Shown here: piece by piece, positions 1-9,575 of the stretch
Layout of the letters: the number at the start of each line of letters is the position of its first letter
Numbering within the stretch: the first letter of the stretch is position 1
Source: an uncultured SAR86 cluster bacterium
Lineage (GTDB): Bacteria; Pseudomonadota; Gammaproteobacteria; Magnimaribacterales; D2472
Assembly: GCA_902599315.1 (NCBI GenBank)
Contig: CACKEY010000004.1
Coordinates: 81,536 to 145,535, forward strand
Direction of reading: 5' to 3'
Length of the DNA: 64,000 nt
Made by a program: the position numbers and the translations under genes
The notes under the pieces: model-generated
The model's input: only the letters and a program-made list of their open reading frames with translations
The model's database searches: none
Told to the model about the DNA's origin: nothing

Positions 1-513
1 TTTACCCTCATCAATAATTATTTTTAAAGCTAATGTATTTCTTGGTCTATCTTCAGTTTCGATATTTACACTTGCGCCATATCTACCCTGGGATGAGTAT
101 TGACGAACTAATTCGCTTTTCATTCCATTTAAAGTGGAGCGCTTATAAACTTGTCCTTCAGCAATCCCAGCACCCTCAAGACCTTTCAACAAGTCCTCCG
201 ATTTAAGCGCTTTATTGCCTTCTAATTCTATAGAGGATATTGATGGTCTTTCTAGCAAGCTTATAATTAATGCATTTCCATCTTTAGCTATTTGAATATC
301 ATTAAACTGTGCAGTAGCAAATAAAGCCTTTGAGATTTCTCTTACTTTTGCCTGGCTCATTTTATCTCCAACACTTACAGGGATTGCTGTAAAAATGCTA
401 CCAATGGAAACGCGTTGTAAGCCTATTATTCTTATATCTGTAATTAAAAATTCATCAAATGCTGAAGTAGATAGTGATATAAAAGCGAGGGTATAGAGCG
501 CTATTTTTTTCAT
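1..513 (-). CDS. bamA: BamA, outer-membrane protein assembly factor (N-terminal part, cut by window edge)
   Basis: The minus-strand frame opens with ATG at 513 and stays open to the window edge, giving the first 171 residues. They begin with a signal peptide (MKKIALYTLAFISLSTSA) and continue as POTRA-type repeats, for example ITDIRIIGLQRVSIG near residue 25 and ISSIELEGNKALKSEDLL near residue 95. BamA folds beta-barrel proteins into the outer membrane; the barrel is outside the window. It sits 8 bp after rseP, as in the classical rseP-bamA pair, which supports the assignment. Confidence 0.93.
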   Translation of the reverse strand, partial: MKKIALYTLAFISLSTSAFDEFLITDIRIIGLQRVSIGSIFTAIPVSVGDKMSQAKVREISKALFATAQFNDIQIAKDGNALIISLLERPSISSIELEGNKALKSEDLLKGLEGAGIAEGQVYKRSTLNGMKSELVRQYSSQGRYGASVNIETEDRPRNTLALKIIIDEGK

Positions 514-521
514 CAAAGATT

Positions 522-1865
522 CTATAGAAATTTAGAGATGTCATTAAATACTGCAAAGATCATAAGAAATCCTACCGCAACCCAGCCTGACATATAAAAA
601 AAGTTCTCCATTTTTTCTGGCATTGGTGACCCACGCACTGCTTCGATACCAAGCATAACCAATTGACCGCCATCTAAAACTGGAATTGGAAGGAGATTCA
701 ACACACCTAAACTAATACTCAATAGAGCCATGAGATATAAGAATGGCATAAAACCAGCTTTAGCTGTATCACCTGCCATCTGCACAATACCAATTGGACC
801 GCTAAGATTTTGCGTGCCTAGATCTCTGGTAATCATCTTGCCAACAAAAGTTAGAGTTTTAATACTCAGGTTATAAGTTTCGTAGGTTCCTTTAAAAAGT
901 GAAGCAAAAAAAGACCTTTTTAATCCCGGGATTATTCCAATATATTTTTCTTCATTGCCCTCAGCATTTTTTCTAGTACTTAGGGGCACATTTAGATAGA
1001 TGGTTTGTTCATCTCTCTTAACCTTAAAATTTATATCAGATCCCTGATAGCCCTGTAACACTATTCTTAAATCTTCAAAGGATTTTATAGGCTGACTATT
1101 CGCTTCTAGAATTCTATCATTGACCTTCAATTCACTTTTAGCAGCGTTGCTATCTGAAGCAATTACGCCCACCGTAGGTTGCAATTTCATAGATAATTCA
1201 AAGCCCATAAAATTTTCTGGTGCATTTTGTTCATTTGGATCTGAAAGATAGTTGTTTACTGGAACAGAAACATCATATTCAAATGATTGCTGACCGCTGA
1301 GAAAAGTAAAATTAATTCTTCCATTTGTACCAGATAAAGCAAGAAGTTCTAATCTAATATCCTGGAGACTCGAAACTTTTTTTTCATTTATTGCAATCAA
1401 GATGTCTCCCACCTCCAAAGCAGAATTGTTCTGCAGGTATTCTGAAGTCACTGATGATATTTCAGGTATAAATTGGCGCTCAACAGAGTTAGCAAAGATC
1501 ATGGATAAAATACCAATGGCTAGAATAAAATTTGCTACTGGGCCTGCTAGCATTACAAGTGCTCTTTGCCACCTTGGCTTGCTTTCAAAGGTTTTTTGAT
1601 TTTGTTCCGGAGTTAAGGGCTGCGAAAGGTCTAATTCCTCAACTATTGCTTTCTCAGTATGAAAAGCAACATATCCACCCAACGGAAGTGCAGAGAGAGC
1701 AAATTCAGTTCCGTGCTTATCTAACTTTTTATAGATAACTGGTCCCATGCCTATCGAGAAACGATAGATGTGAATATTACACATTCTTCCTACAATAAAA
1801 TGTCCAAATTCATGAATTGCTATGAGAACACCCAGTAATACAATTGCTGAAATTAGATAAATCAT
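522..1865 (-). CDS. rseP: RseP, site-2 intramembrane zinc metalloprotease
   Basis: 447 residues, normal for the family. The HExxH zinc motif HEFGH is at residues 18-22 in the first membrane helix. The second metal-binding motif, NLLPIPVLDGGQ, is near 390-401. Between them are two PDZ-like domains (about 130-190 and 230-290). RseP cleaves the anti-sigma factor RseA after DegS and removes remnant signal peptides; no RseA substrate is encoded here. It lies 13 bp downstream of dxr and directly before bamA in the cell-envelope cluster. Confidence 0.96.
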   Translation of the reverse strand: MIYLISAIVLLGVLIAIHEFGHFIVGRMCNIHIYRFSIGMGPVIYKKLDKHGTEFALSALPLGGYVAFHTEKAIVEELDLSQPLTPEQNQKTFESKPRWQRALVMLAGPVANFILAIGILSMIFANSVERQFIPEISSVTSEYLQNNSALEVGDILIAINEKKVSSLQDIRLELLALSGTNGRINFTFLSGQQSFEYDVSVPVNNYLSDPNEQNAPENFMGFELSMKLQPTVGVIASDSNAAKSELKVNDRILEANSQPIKSFEDLRIVLQGYQGSDINFKVKRDEQTIYLNVPLSTRKNAEGNEEKYIGIIPGLKRSFFASLFKGTYETYNLSIKTLTFVGKMITRDLGTQNLSGPIGIVQMAGDTAKAGFMPFLYLMALLSISLGVLNLLPIPVLDGGQLVMLGIEAVRGSPMPEKMENFFYMSGWVAVGFLMIFAVFNDISKFL

Positions 1866-1878
1866 AATCTTGAAAAAT

Positions 1879-3030
1879 TTAGTGTAGGGATTTTATCACC
1901 TTCTCTGCTTGAATGCGTGCTTCTTTATCATATTCAAATATTTCATCTATTGTTCTCACCTTAGAACATGAAAAGCAATTAAAAGTTCTTTGTATTACTT
2001 CATAAATATCAACGAAATCAATATTTTTATTTATGAATGCCTCTACAGCTATCTCATTCGAAGCATTAAAAATAACTCCAAGATTTCCCTTCTTGTTACA
2101 AACTTCTCTGGCTATATCGAAAATCATTTTTCGATCATGCGCTACAGGCTCAAATGACAAATTTAACTCAGAAAAATCAATCTCCTTAAAATTTATTGGA
2201 AGTCTTTTACCCATTCCTAAAGCATTCGAGATAGGTACTTCCATGCTTGGATTGCTCATCTGCGCAATGGTTGACCCATCAATAAATGTAATCATTGAAT
2301 GAATAATGCTTTGAGGATGAACTACAATCTCAATTTGAGATTCTGGGATATTAAAAAGATAATGTGCTTCAATTAATTCTAAACATTTATTTACAAGAGT
2401 TGCTGAATCAATTGTAATTTTGGCGCCCATGCTCCATGTTGGATGTTTCAAAGCATCATTTAGTGATACCCCTCTTAAATCGCTCAAAGAGTCTTCTCTA
2501 AAAGGTCCACCTGAGGCAGTAATCAGAATTTTAGAAATTTCATTAAGATTTTTTTCAAGAGGAAGGCATTGATATAAAGCATTATGCTCACTATCTACAG
2601 GGATGATTTCTGCATTTTTCTTTTTGGCAAGGGGCATTAGAATATCACCGGCCGCTACAATACTCTCTTTATTAGCGATTAGGATTGTTCTGCCAGCTTC
2701 GATGGCAAAGAAACTTGCTTTCAATCCAGCAAATCCTGAAATTGCTGAAATTACTATATCTACATTTGGATCTTGAATAAGCCCTTGCAATTCATCCTCG
2801 TTGCTTAATATATTTGAATTAACTTGCCAAAAATTATGAGATCTATCAGCTTGAGATTGAGCAGCAAAAATATAATTTGGATTAAATTCTTGAATAATTT
2901 CCTGAGCCTTATCTACGTTACTCCCAAATCCAATACCATATAGATGGAAATCTTCTTTATTTTGCCTGATTACACTTAAGCAGCTTTTTCCGATGCTGCC
3001 AGTAGCTCCAAGTAGCACAATATTTTTCAT
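1879..3030 (-). CDS. dxr: 1-deoxy-D-xylulose 5-phosphate reductoisomerase
   Basis: 383 residues. The NADPH-binding loop GATGSIGKS is at 8-16. The NKES motif (120-123), the metal-binding DSE (146-148) and the substrate loop HPTWSMGAKITIDSATLVNK (about 196-215) are intact. It makes 2-C-methyl-D-erythritol 4-phosphate, the committed step of the non-mevalonate isoprenoid pathway. The ATG overlaps the cdsA stop by 4 bp, which suggests translational coupling. Its product pathway feeds UppS, encoded three genes upstream, and IspB at 18175. Confidence 0.97.
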   Translation of the reverse strand: MKNIVLLGATGSIGKSCLSVIRQNKEDFHLYGIGFGSNVDKAQEIIQEFNPNYIFAAQSQADRSHNFWQVNSNILSNEDELQGLIQDPNVDIVISAISGFAGLKASFFAIEAGRTILIANKESIVAAGDILMPLAKKKNAEIIPVDSEHNALYQCLPLEKNLNEISKILITASGGPFREDSLSDLRGVSLNDALKHPTWSMGAKITIDSATLVNKCLELIEAHYLFNIPESQIEIVVHPQSIIHSMITFIDGSTIAQMSNPSMEVPISNALGMGKRLPINFKEIDFSELNLSFEPVAHDRKMIFDIAREVCNKKGNLGVIFNASNEIAVEAFINKNIDFVDIYEVIQRTFNCFSCSKVRTIDEIFEYDKEARIQAEKVIKSLH

Positions 3031-3839
3031 ACAATTAAATTTGTTGAAAAAATAAAAATCGGAACTACTGCGATATGTGAATCTAAACGATCCCAGATAC
3101 CACCATGGCCAGGAATTAGAGACCCACTGTCTTTGATTGATTTATCTCTTTTTAACTGACTTTCAAAATAGTCGCCAACGAATGCAAAAGGCAAACTTAA
3201 CAACGCAGCCACAACAAGATCAAGTGACATAAAGTTAAAAAAATAAATCACTAATAAAAAAATTAAGACGAATATAACCCCGCCTACAAAACCTTCCATG
3301 GTTTTATTCGGACTAATTTCAGGAAATAAAGGGGTCTTACCTATGATACTTCCAACAAGATAGGCTCCAACATCAGCTAAAATAGTATTAAATAAAATAA
3401 CAAAAAGTAAAAAATATTTATTAATGTCAAAGAATTCTGAAAACAACATTAAATAGATTAAGCCATATAAAAAACCTAAGACTAAAAAAAGTCCTAAATA
3501 GTTATTTTGGAAGCTTATAAAAGAGGGAGACTTCTTTAGTATCAAGCAAACACCATATGCAATCCAAAATGTTGAGGTTATTCCAATAAATAATTTAAGA
3601 AAACTTTCTGTAAAATAAATAGGAAGCATAATTAAAGAAACAAAAAATATTAACTGTTTTAAATCGATATTCGAATCAGAAAGCATCAACCATTCTTTAA
3701 TTAACAAGAATCCTACGGCCAATACAATTGTTAAGATTAGAAAAATATTTTGTAGGTAAAGAATACCAAATAAACTGATTGCTAAGATTAGAGCAGCGGG
3801 CAATCTTTGAATGATATTTTTATATAGTTCTTTTGCCAA
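3027..3839 (-). CDS. cdsA: CdsA, phosphatidate cytidylyltransferase
   Basis: 270-residue polytopic membrane protein with about eight hydrophobic helices. The C-terminal family signature is visible at about 228-254 (KDSGSLIPGHGGIWDRLDS), together with the SPNKTMEGFVGG segment around 170-180. It makes CDP-diacylglycerol from phosphatidate and CTP at the inner membrane, the branch point for all phospholipids. Its start lies 20 bp inside the end of uppS and its stop overlaps dxr. Confidence 0.95.
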   Translation of the reverse strand: MAKELYKNIIQRLPAALILAISLFGILYLQNIFLILTIVLAVGFLLIKEWLMLSDSNIDLKQLIFFVSLIMLPIYFTESFLKLFIGITSTFWIAYGVCLILKKSPSFISFQNNYLGLFLVLGFLYGLIYLMLFSEFFDINKYFLLFVILFNTILADVGAYLVGSIIGKTPLFPEISPNKTMEGFVGGVIFVLIFLLVIYFFNFMSLDLVVAALLSLPFAFVGDYFESQLKRDKSIKDSGSLIPGHGGIWDRLDSHIAVVPIFIFSTNLIV

Positions 3840-4551
3840 ATCGCCTCTCCGTATTAAAAAATGCTTCTAAACATTGCAAAAATTCCTCTTCTGTAAAATC
3901 TGGCCAAAGTGTATCAGTAAATTGGATCTCAGAATAAGCAAGATGATATAACAAAAAATTACTTATTCTCTGATCACCGCCAGTTCTGATAAGTAGATCT
4001 AAATCACTTATCGGAGCTTTTAAAAATTTAAAAATAGTCTCATCTGATACCTCCTCCAATGAGAGTTTATCTAATTTGATTTCCTGAGCTATAAGCTTTG
4101 TAGCTTGAATAATATCTGCACGACCCCCATAACCAAGAGCAATATTTAATTTAAGCCTTGGGTCTTCAAATGCAGTAGATCTCTCAGCTTTAAATATTGC
4201 ATCAATCACTGTTTTTCCAAATGAAGAATAATCTCCAAAAAAATTTAATCTTACCTCTTGCTGAATTAATTCTGATAATTGAGAGTCTATTGCCTTGATA
4301 ATAAGTTTCTTTATTCCTAGAATTTCTTTTTTGGGACGCGACCAGTTTTCGGTGCTAAATGCATATAAACTTAAAGACTCTAATTTAGCTTTTGCAGCAG
4401 ACTCGACGATTTTTTTTACAACTTCTACGCCTCTTTCATGGCCTGATGTTACGCTTAAGGCATTTTTTTTTGCCCACCTTCCATTACCATCCATGATAAT
4501 TGCAGCATTTATTCCTGGAAGTTTAAGTGTTGGGTTCTTACTTTCTGCCAT
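3820..4551 (-). CDS. uppS: Undecaprenyl diphosphate synthase
   Basis: 243 residues, cis-prenyltransferase family. The P-loop motif MDGNGRWAKK (20-29) carries the catalytic Asp21. The conserved STENWSRP and RTGGDQRISNF segments (about 66-73 and 190-200) are present. It condenses isopentenyl units on farnesyl diphosphate to give the C55 carrier lipid of peptidoglycan and O-antigen synthesis. It overlaps cdsA by 20 bp and follows frr after 20 bp. Confidence 0.96.
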   Translation of the reverse strand: MAESKNPTLKLPGINAAIIMDGNGRWAKKNALSVTSGHERGVEVVKKIVESAAKAKLESLSLYAFSTENWSRPKKEILGIKKLIIKAIDSQLSELIQQEVRLNFFGDYSSFGKTVIDAIFKAERSTAFEDPRLKLNIALGYGGRADIIQATKLIAQEIKLDKLSLEEVSDETIFKFLKAPISDLDLLIRTGGDQRISNFLLYHLAYSEIQFTDTLWPDFTEEEFLQCLEAFFNTERRFGKRTI

Positions 4552-4571
4552 TATGGCTGGATATGGAATAA

Positions 4572-5126
4572 CTAAATCTCTATTAAATCTTCTTCTTTTT
4601 GTTTAAGTTCTGCATCAACAAGTCCAATAAAATGGTCTGTTTCTTTTTGAACTAAATCTTCAATACGCTTAAGATCATCTTCTGAAAAATCTCCAGCTTT
4701 TTGCTGATCTTTTGCTGCATTATTTGCATCCCTACGGGTATTTCTTATTGAAATTCTAGAATTTTCTGCCTCATTTCTTGCTTGCTTAATGTACTCTTGA
4801 CGAGTCTCTTCTGTTAAAGCAGGCATAGTCAGTCTAATTAAATCGCCACTAGTACTTGGGTTTAAACCTAAATCAGATGCCATAATAGCTTTTTCTATCT
4901 CAGCTATAAGAGATTTATCCCATGGAGAAATAGCCAAAGTTCTTCCTTCTTCTACTGAGATATTTGCTGCTTGATTGATGGGAGTTGGATTTCCGTAATA
5001 ATCAATTTTTACTGAATCAAGAATACCAGGATTGGCTCTTCCTGTTCTAATTTTATTAAACTCATGAACAAGGGAGTCTATAGCTTTCTGCATCTTAGGT
5101 TTTATTTGATCAATGATTTCGCTCAT
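4572..5126 (-). CDS. frr: Ribosome recycling factor
   Basis: 184 residues from the ATG at 5126 (MSEIIDQIKPKMQKAI). A longer in-frame reading reaches into pyrH, but this ATG lies 2 bp after the pyrH stop and matches the family N-terminus. Conserved segments are HEFNKIRTGRANPGILD and the C-terminal helices with DAELKQKEEDLIEI. RRF splits post-termination ribosomes together with EF-G, which is encoded at 38718. The pyrH-frr order is conserved in proteobacteria. Confidence 0.96.
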   Translation of the reverse strand: MSEIIDQIKPKMQKAIDSLVHEFNKIRTGRANPGILDSVKIDYYGNPTPINQAANISVEEGRTLAISPWDKSLIAEIEKAIMASDLGLNPSTSGDLIRLTMPALTEETRQEYIKQARNEAENSRISIRNTRRDANNAAKDQQKAGDFSEDDLKRIEDLVQKETDHFIGLVDAELKQKEEDLIEI

Positions 5127-5128
5127 AA

Positions 5129-5842
5129 CTATGATATTAATGTTCCAATTTCCTCGCCGCAAGCAATTCTTTTCAAAGCATCGTCTTGATTCAAGTTAAA
5201 AACTTTTAATGGCAAACTATGATCTCTCGCTAAAGTTAAAGCGGTTGCATCCATAATCTTTAGGTTTTGTCGAATTGCATCATCAAAAGCAAGAGAGGGA
5301 TAAAAAATAGCATTTTTATCTTTTTCGGGATCAGCTGAATATACTCCATCGACTCTAGTTGCCTTAAGCATAATATCTGCTTGAGTCTCTATTGCTCTTA
5401 GACATCCCGCAGTATCAGTTGTAAAAAATGGATTGCCAGTTCCAGCTGTAAAAATTACAACAAAGTCATTAGCTAAAAGTTGAATTGCTAGACGTCTATC
5501 ATAATGCTCTGCAACACCAGACATTGATATAGCTGACATTACTCTAGTTTTAACACCAGCTCTTTCTAGAGCATCTCTTAAAGCAATCCCATTCATAACA
5601 GTTGCTAACATGCCCATATGATCCCCAGCAACCCTATCCATCCCAGCTTTGCTGAGCTTCTCACCCCTAAAAAGGTTTCCTCCTCCAATTACAATCCCAA
5701 TTTGAGCACCTAGCTCTTTACAATCTTTAACAGATTGAGCCATTCGATCCAATATTTTTGGATCTATTCCTTGATCATCGTCTCCAGCAACAGCTTCTCC
5801 ACTAAACTTTACAAGAAGACGTTTATAATTAAGAGATGTCAT
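5129..5842 (-). CDS. pyrH: UMP kinase
   Basis: 237 residues, amino-acid-kinase fold. The N-terminal [14 protein letters not shown], the glycine loop [13 protein letters not shown] (about 47-60) and the C-terminal [16 protein letters not shown] motif are typical of bacterial hexameric UMP kinase. It phosphorylates UMP to UDP for pyrimidine nucleotide supply. Its ATG overlaps the tsf stop by 4 bp. Confidence 0.97.
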   Translation of the reverse strand: MTSLNYKRLLVKFSGEAVAGDDDQGIDPKILDRMAQSVKDCKELGAQIGIVIGGGNLFRGEKLSKAGMDRVAGDHMGMLATVMNGIALRDALERAGVKTRVMSAISMSGVAEHYDRRLAIQLLANDFVVIFTAGTGNPFFTTDTAGCLRAIETQADIMLKATRVDGVYSADPEKDKNAIFYPSLAFDDAIRQNLKIMDATALTLARDHSLPLKVFNLNQDDALKRIACGEEIGTLIS

Positions 5843-6696
5843 TGTTGAAGTTGTTCGGCTACCTCTGCAGCAAAATCTTTAGCCTCAATTTCAATACCCT
5901 CGCCAACTTTATAACGCGCAAAGGATATAATTGATGCATTATTATCGTTTAATAACTCCTCAATTGAATGATCTGGATCTTTTATAAAACCCTGTGAAAG
6001 TAAAGTTACTTCTGACAAAAATCTCTTTACCTTACCTTCAACCATTTTTTCCATAATAGACGCATCTTTCCCAGAATCCTTTGCCTGAGTTAAGAATATT
6101 GACCTTTCTCTCTCAAGTAATTCAGGATCAATATCTTCAGATTTTAGGCAACTGGGATCAGTTGCAGATACGTGCATTGCTAAATCTTTAGCTAATTCTT
6201 TATTATCTGTATTAATAGAAACAATGGCAGCAAGTCTTCCGTCCGAATGAAGATATGCTCCGATACATCCGTTAGATGGCACTTCAAGCGTAACTAATCT
6301 TCTTAACTGAATATTTTCTCCAATTGATTGGATGAGGGTTTGTCTCTTGCCTTCAAATTCAGTTTTTAAATCATCGATATCATTAACTTGATTATTTGTT
6401 AAGTAATTTGCGACCTCTGTTGCAAAATCTTTGAATTTCGAATCTTTAGCAGCAAAATCAGTTTCTGAATTAATTTCTACAAGACTCATGTATGCCTGAT
6501 TATGTGCAATCTTTATAGCTCCATCAGCTGCTACTCTTGAAGCTTTTTTCTCAGCTTTAAGAGAACTATTTGCCCTAAGAAGATCTAAAGCTTTCTGTAA
6601 ATCACCTTTAGTTTCGACTAATGCCTTTTTACATTCCATCATGCCTACACCAGACATATCTCTTAACTCTTTAACTTGACTGGCTGAAACACTCAT
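5839..6696 (-). CDS. tsf: Elongation factor Ts
   Basis: 285 residues. The N-terminal UBA-like domain has [18 protein letters not shown] (9-26). The core contains [14 protein letters not shown], matching the TDFV-type motif that contacts EF-Tu, with A in place of the usual V. EF-Ts exchanges GDP for GTP on EF-Tu (encoded at 53291). It overlaps rpsB by 4 bp, and the two are almost certainly one transcription unit under the S2 leader. Confidence 0.96.
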   Translation of the reverse strand: MSVSASQVKELRDMSGVGMMECKKALVETKGDLQKALDLLRANSSLKAEKKASRVAADGAIKIAHNQAYMSLVEINSETDFAAKDSKFKDFATEVANYLTNNQVNDIDDLKTEFEGKRQTLIQSIGENIQLRRLVTLEVPSNGCIGAYLHSDGRLAAIVSINTDNKELAKDLAMHVSATDPSCLKSEDIDPELLERERSIFLTQAKDSGKDASIMEKMVEGKVKRFLSEVTLLSQGFIKDPDHSIEELLNDNNASIISFARYKVGEGIEIEAKDFAAEVAEQLQQ

Positions 6697-7655
6697 TTTT
6701 CTAACTTAGGATCTTCATCAACAGCATCAGATTCACTTGAATCTTCTGAATCAACTTCAGCAATCTGATCAACTAATTCATCATTTGAGTTATCAGCATC
6801 CTCTTCACTTTTATCACTAGAATCTTCTTTATCAATTGACAAAACTTCTTCTGGCTCACTCAACTCGGCTTCCTTAACAAGGTTTAGAGCTTTTCCTGAT
6901 GTTACTGTGGCTTTTTTAATTTTAACTGCTTGGGTGTCATCGTCAGATTGAATATTTGCCGCTCCACCCTTGGAAGATGCAAGACCTCTTTCGCAAGCAT
7001 CACTTATAACTTTAGTGATCAATCGAATTGATCTAATTGCATCATCATTACCTGGAATAATATGATCAATTCCCTCGGGATTTGAATTGGTATCAACCAA
7101 AGCAATGATTGGGATACCCATCTTCTTCGCTTCAGTAATTGCTATTTTTTCGTATGCAACGTCCACAACAAACAATGCATCGGGAAGTCCCTTCATGTCT
7201 TTTATTCCACCAACGCTTGCATCAAGTTTTTCATACTCTTTAGTAATGTCTACAGCTTCTTTTTTAGAAAGTTTATTAATTCTTCCAGATGACTGAAGCT
7301 CCTCTATGTCCAAAAGTCGTCTAATTGAGCCCCTAATTGTTTTCCAGTTCGTAAGGGTGCCGCCTAACCACCTTTTGTCAATGTATGGTAGGCCGATCGC
7401 GGAAGCAGATTCTTTAATGGTTTTTGAAGCTGAACGTTTTGTTCCAACAAATAAAATTCTATTCCCCTTCGAACATATTTCTTCAGCTTTGGATGCAGCA
7501 GCATTTAAATACTCTTGAGTCATCTCAAGATCAATAATGCTGATTTTTTTTCTAGTATCAAAAATAAAGGATCCCATTTTAGGATTCCAAAACCGTTGTT
7601 GATGACCAAAATGAACGCCTGCATTTAACAGGTCTTTAATAGAAACAATACTCAC
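6693..7655 (-). CDS. rpsB: 30S ribosomal protein S2 with long acidic C-terminal tail
   Basis: 320 residues from the GTG at 7655, which follows a strong GGAGG at 7661-7665 and matches the family start (SIVSIKDLLNAGVHFGH). An in-frame ATG at 7688 lies inside the conserved leader and is unlikely to be used. The S2 body ends near residue 225 (KVISDACERGLASS). A tail of about 95 residues rich in D, E and S follows; S2 is normally about 240 residues. S2 assembles late on the 30S neck and represses its own operon in gammaproteobacteria. Confidence 0.95.
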   Translation of the reverse strand: MSIVSIKDLLNAGVHFGHQQRFWNPKMGSFIFDTRKKISIIDLEMTQEYLNAAASKAEEICSKGNRILFVGTKRSASKTIKESASAIGLPYIDKRWLGGTLTNWKTIRGSIRRLLDIEELQSSGRINKLSKKEAVDITKEYEKLDASVGGIKDMKGLPDALFVVDVAYEKIAITEAKKMGIPIIALVDTNSNPEGIDHIIPGNDDAIRSIRLITKVISDACERGLASSKGGAANIQSDDDTQAVKIKKATVTSGKALNLVKEAELSEPEEVLSIDKEDSSDKSEEDADNSNDELVDQIAEVDSEDSSESDAVDEDPKLEK

Positions 7656-7744
7656 AATTTCCTCCGGGGTTATTCTCCGGTACCTCATATAGTTGACTCA
7701 AATTTTATGAGCACCCCAACAATAATCTTTTCGGTACCTTCGGG
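7656..7744 (-). promoter_or_regulatory. rpsB mRNA leader (S2 autoregulatory element)
   Basis: The untranslated region before rpsB has the signature of the gammaproteobacterial rpsB leader. There are two GGTACC blocks (7733-7738 and 7679-7684), a GGGGTGCTCA block (7708-7717), and CCCCGGAGG directly before the start codon (7661-7669). The GGGG of the middle block can pair with the CCCC next to the Shine-Dalgarno, which would link folding to ribosome access. A TATAAA -10 candidate on the minus strand at 7762-7767 would start transcription near 7755; the -35 is weak. Binding of S2 here is known from E. coli, not shown by this sequence. Confidence 0.8.
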
Positions 7745-7783
7745 ATTTTAAGTTTTTGTATTTTATAGAAAAGTTAAAGCAGA

Positions 7784-8458
7784 TTAAAGCTTTTTACTTA
7801 AGAAGTCAGTAAAACTATATTCCCCGATTTCCATTGAGTTGATTGATCTTGCTGCCTTCAAAGCTCCTATTGCAAATATATCTCTACTGCTTGCAATATG
7901 CTGAAAATTTGTAATTCCTTCCTCGGTTTTAAATTCAATTCTGTGAATTCCAAAGATATTCCCAATTCTATAAGACTCAACGTCAATCAAGCCGTCTATT
8001 TTATCTGCGTGACAGTTTTCTAGAAATCTAACGATTTCTAATGCCGTGCCAGATGGAGAATCTTTTTTGTTTGTATGATGAATTTCAATAATTTTACAAC
8101 TAACTGAGGTATTGATTGAAGAAAGATACTTCTCTATTGAACTTTTTAAATTTGCAATGCCAACTGACATGTTGGACGCAATTAATATTGGGATAATTTT
8201 TTTTGCAGCTGTTACACCTTCTAAATGTTTAGCACTTAATCCTGTTGTGCCTGATATGAAAGGAATCTTGTTTTCTACACAAAAGTTTAAAGCCTCAGTG
8301 AACCCATCAGGTACAGAAAAATCTATCAACGCAGATACACTATTTAAGTCAAACTCTTTAGCTTGAAAATCACTGATCTGAATATCAGATAGTTTTTTGC
8401 ATTGAGCCTGAATTGCTCGACCCATATTACCATTGAAGCCATTAATTAATATTCGCAA
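7784..8458 (-). CDS. dapB: 4-hydroxy-tetrahydrodipicolinate reductase (short form)
   Basis: 224 residues against about 270 in E. coli. The dinucleotide motif INGFNGNMGRAI (4-15), SGTTG (about 70-74), and the catalytic EIHHTNKKDSPSGTA segment (about 122-136), with the HH pair and second Lys, are intact. The region between the first beta strand and the DFS motif is compressed by roughly 40 residues. It reduces the lysine/diaminopimelate intermediate with NAD(P)H. Translation appears to start at TTG, 4 bp after the dnaJ stop, so it is probably co-transcribed with the chaperone genes. Confidence 0.9.
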   Translation of the reverse strand: MRILINGFNGNMGRAIQAQCKKLSDIQISDFQAKEFDLNSVSALIDFSVPDGFTEALNFCVENKIPFISGTTGLSAKHLEGVTAAKKIIPILIASNMSVGIANLKSSIEKYLSSINTSVSCKIIEIHHTNKKDSPSGTALEIVRFLENCHADKIDGLIDVESYRIGNIFGIHRIEFKTEEGITNFQHIASSRDIFAIGALKAARSINSMEIGEYSFTDFLSKKL

Positions 8459-8462
8459 TTTT

Positions 8463-9572
8463 CTATTTATTATGAAATTGGTCTGAAGCGTTTTTGAAAG
8501 ATTGCTTTATTGGATGATGTTCATCCCCAGCTATTGATTTAGCAAATTCTTCAAAAATCTTAATTTGTGCTTTTGAAAGATTTACTGGAGTCTCAATCAC
8601 TACTCTGCACAAAAGATCACCTCTTCTTGAGTCACGAACTGAAGCAGCGCCTTTGCCTTTAATTCTAAAAATTCTGCCTGTTTGAGTGTAAGCTGGAATT
8701 TTTAATGCGATTTTTGATTCTAACCCAGGAATATTAATGGTTCCCCCCAAAACTGCAATTTCAAAAGGAATAGGGGCTTCAAAGTAAAGGTCTTTACCTT
8801 CTCTTTCAAAAATTTCATTTTGAGCAACCCTAATTGCAACATATAGATCTCCGGTACGGCCACCCCTTAAAGCACTGCCCTCTCCAGAAAGCCTAACTTT
8901 ATCTCCATTATCTACACCGGGGGGGATACTTACAGATAGTGATTTAGTCTCTTGTATCACTCCAGCTCCCCTGCAGACATTACAGTGATCCTTAATAATA
9001 CTGCCCTCTCCTCCACATACATTACATGTCTGTTGAACTGAAAAGAAACCTTGTTGCATTCTAATCTGGCCGGCACCATTACATTGACTGCAGGTAACAG
9101 GAGCTGAACCTGATTTAGCGCCAGAACCTGAACATTCAACACATATTTTATCTACAGGTATTTTAATTGTCTTTTTGACGCCAAGGATTGCTTCTTTTAA
9201 AGAAAGCTCGATGTTGTATTGGAGATCTTGGCCCCTTGTGGATCTTCTAGAGGAAGTACGTCCCCCAAACACATCTCCAAATATGTCTCCAAATATATCT
9301 CCAAAATTAAAATCTTGGAACCCTCCACCTTGGCCACCTCCCATTCCTTGGACACCAGCATGGCCGAATTGATCATAAGCTGATTTTTTTTCTGAATCAG
9401 AAAGTATTTCATAGGCCTCTGCAGCCTCTTTAAATTTTTCGTTAGCAGATGGGTCGTCCGGATTTCTGTCCGGATGATATTTCATTGCTAATTTCTTAAA
9501 TGCTTTTTTTAATTCAGCATCTGAAGCGCTTCGAGAGACACCCAAGACCTCGTAATAGTCTCTCTGTGACAT
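8463..9572 (-). CDS. dnaJ: DnaJ (Hsp40) co-chaperone
   Basis: 369 residues. The J domain carries HPD at 33-35. A Gly/Phe linker (about 70-110) precedes a zinc region with four CxxCxGxG-type repeats ([32 protein letters not shown]), followed by the two C-terminal client-binding domains. It delivers unfolded clients to DnaK and stimulates its ATPase. It starts 3 bp after the dnaK stop, in the conserved dnaK-dnaJ order. Confidence 0.98.
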   Translation of the reverse strand: MSQRDYYEVLGVSRSASDAELKKAFKKLAMKYHPDRNPDDPSANEKFKEAAEAYEILSDSEKKSAYDQFGHAGVQGMGGGQGGGFQDFNFGDIFGDIFGDVFGGRTSSRRSTRGQDLQYNIELSLKEAILGVKKTIKIPVDKICVECSGSGAKSGSAPVTCSQCNGAGQIRMQQGFFSVQQTCNVCGGEGSIIKDHCNVCRGAGVIQETKSLSVSIPPGVDNGDKVRLSGEGSALRGGRTGDLYVAIRVAQNEIFEREGKDLYFEAPIPFEIAVLGGTINIPGLESKIALKIPAYTQTGRIFRIKGKGAASVRDSRRGDLLCRVVIETPVNLSKAQIKIFEEFAKSIAGDEHHPIKQSFKNASDQFHNK

Positions 9573-9575
9573 TAT

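Noticed and set aside
1402..1738. Plus-strand ORFs inside rseP
   Set aside because: Shadow frames antisense to a clear protease gene, without family resemblance or ribosome-binding sites.
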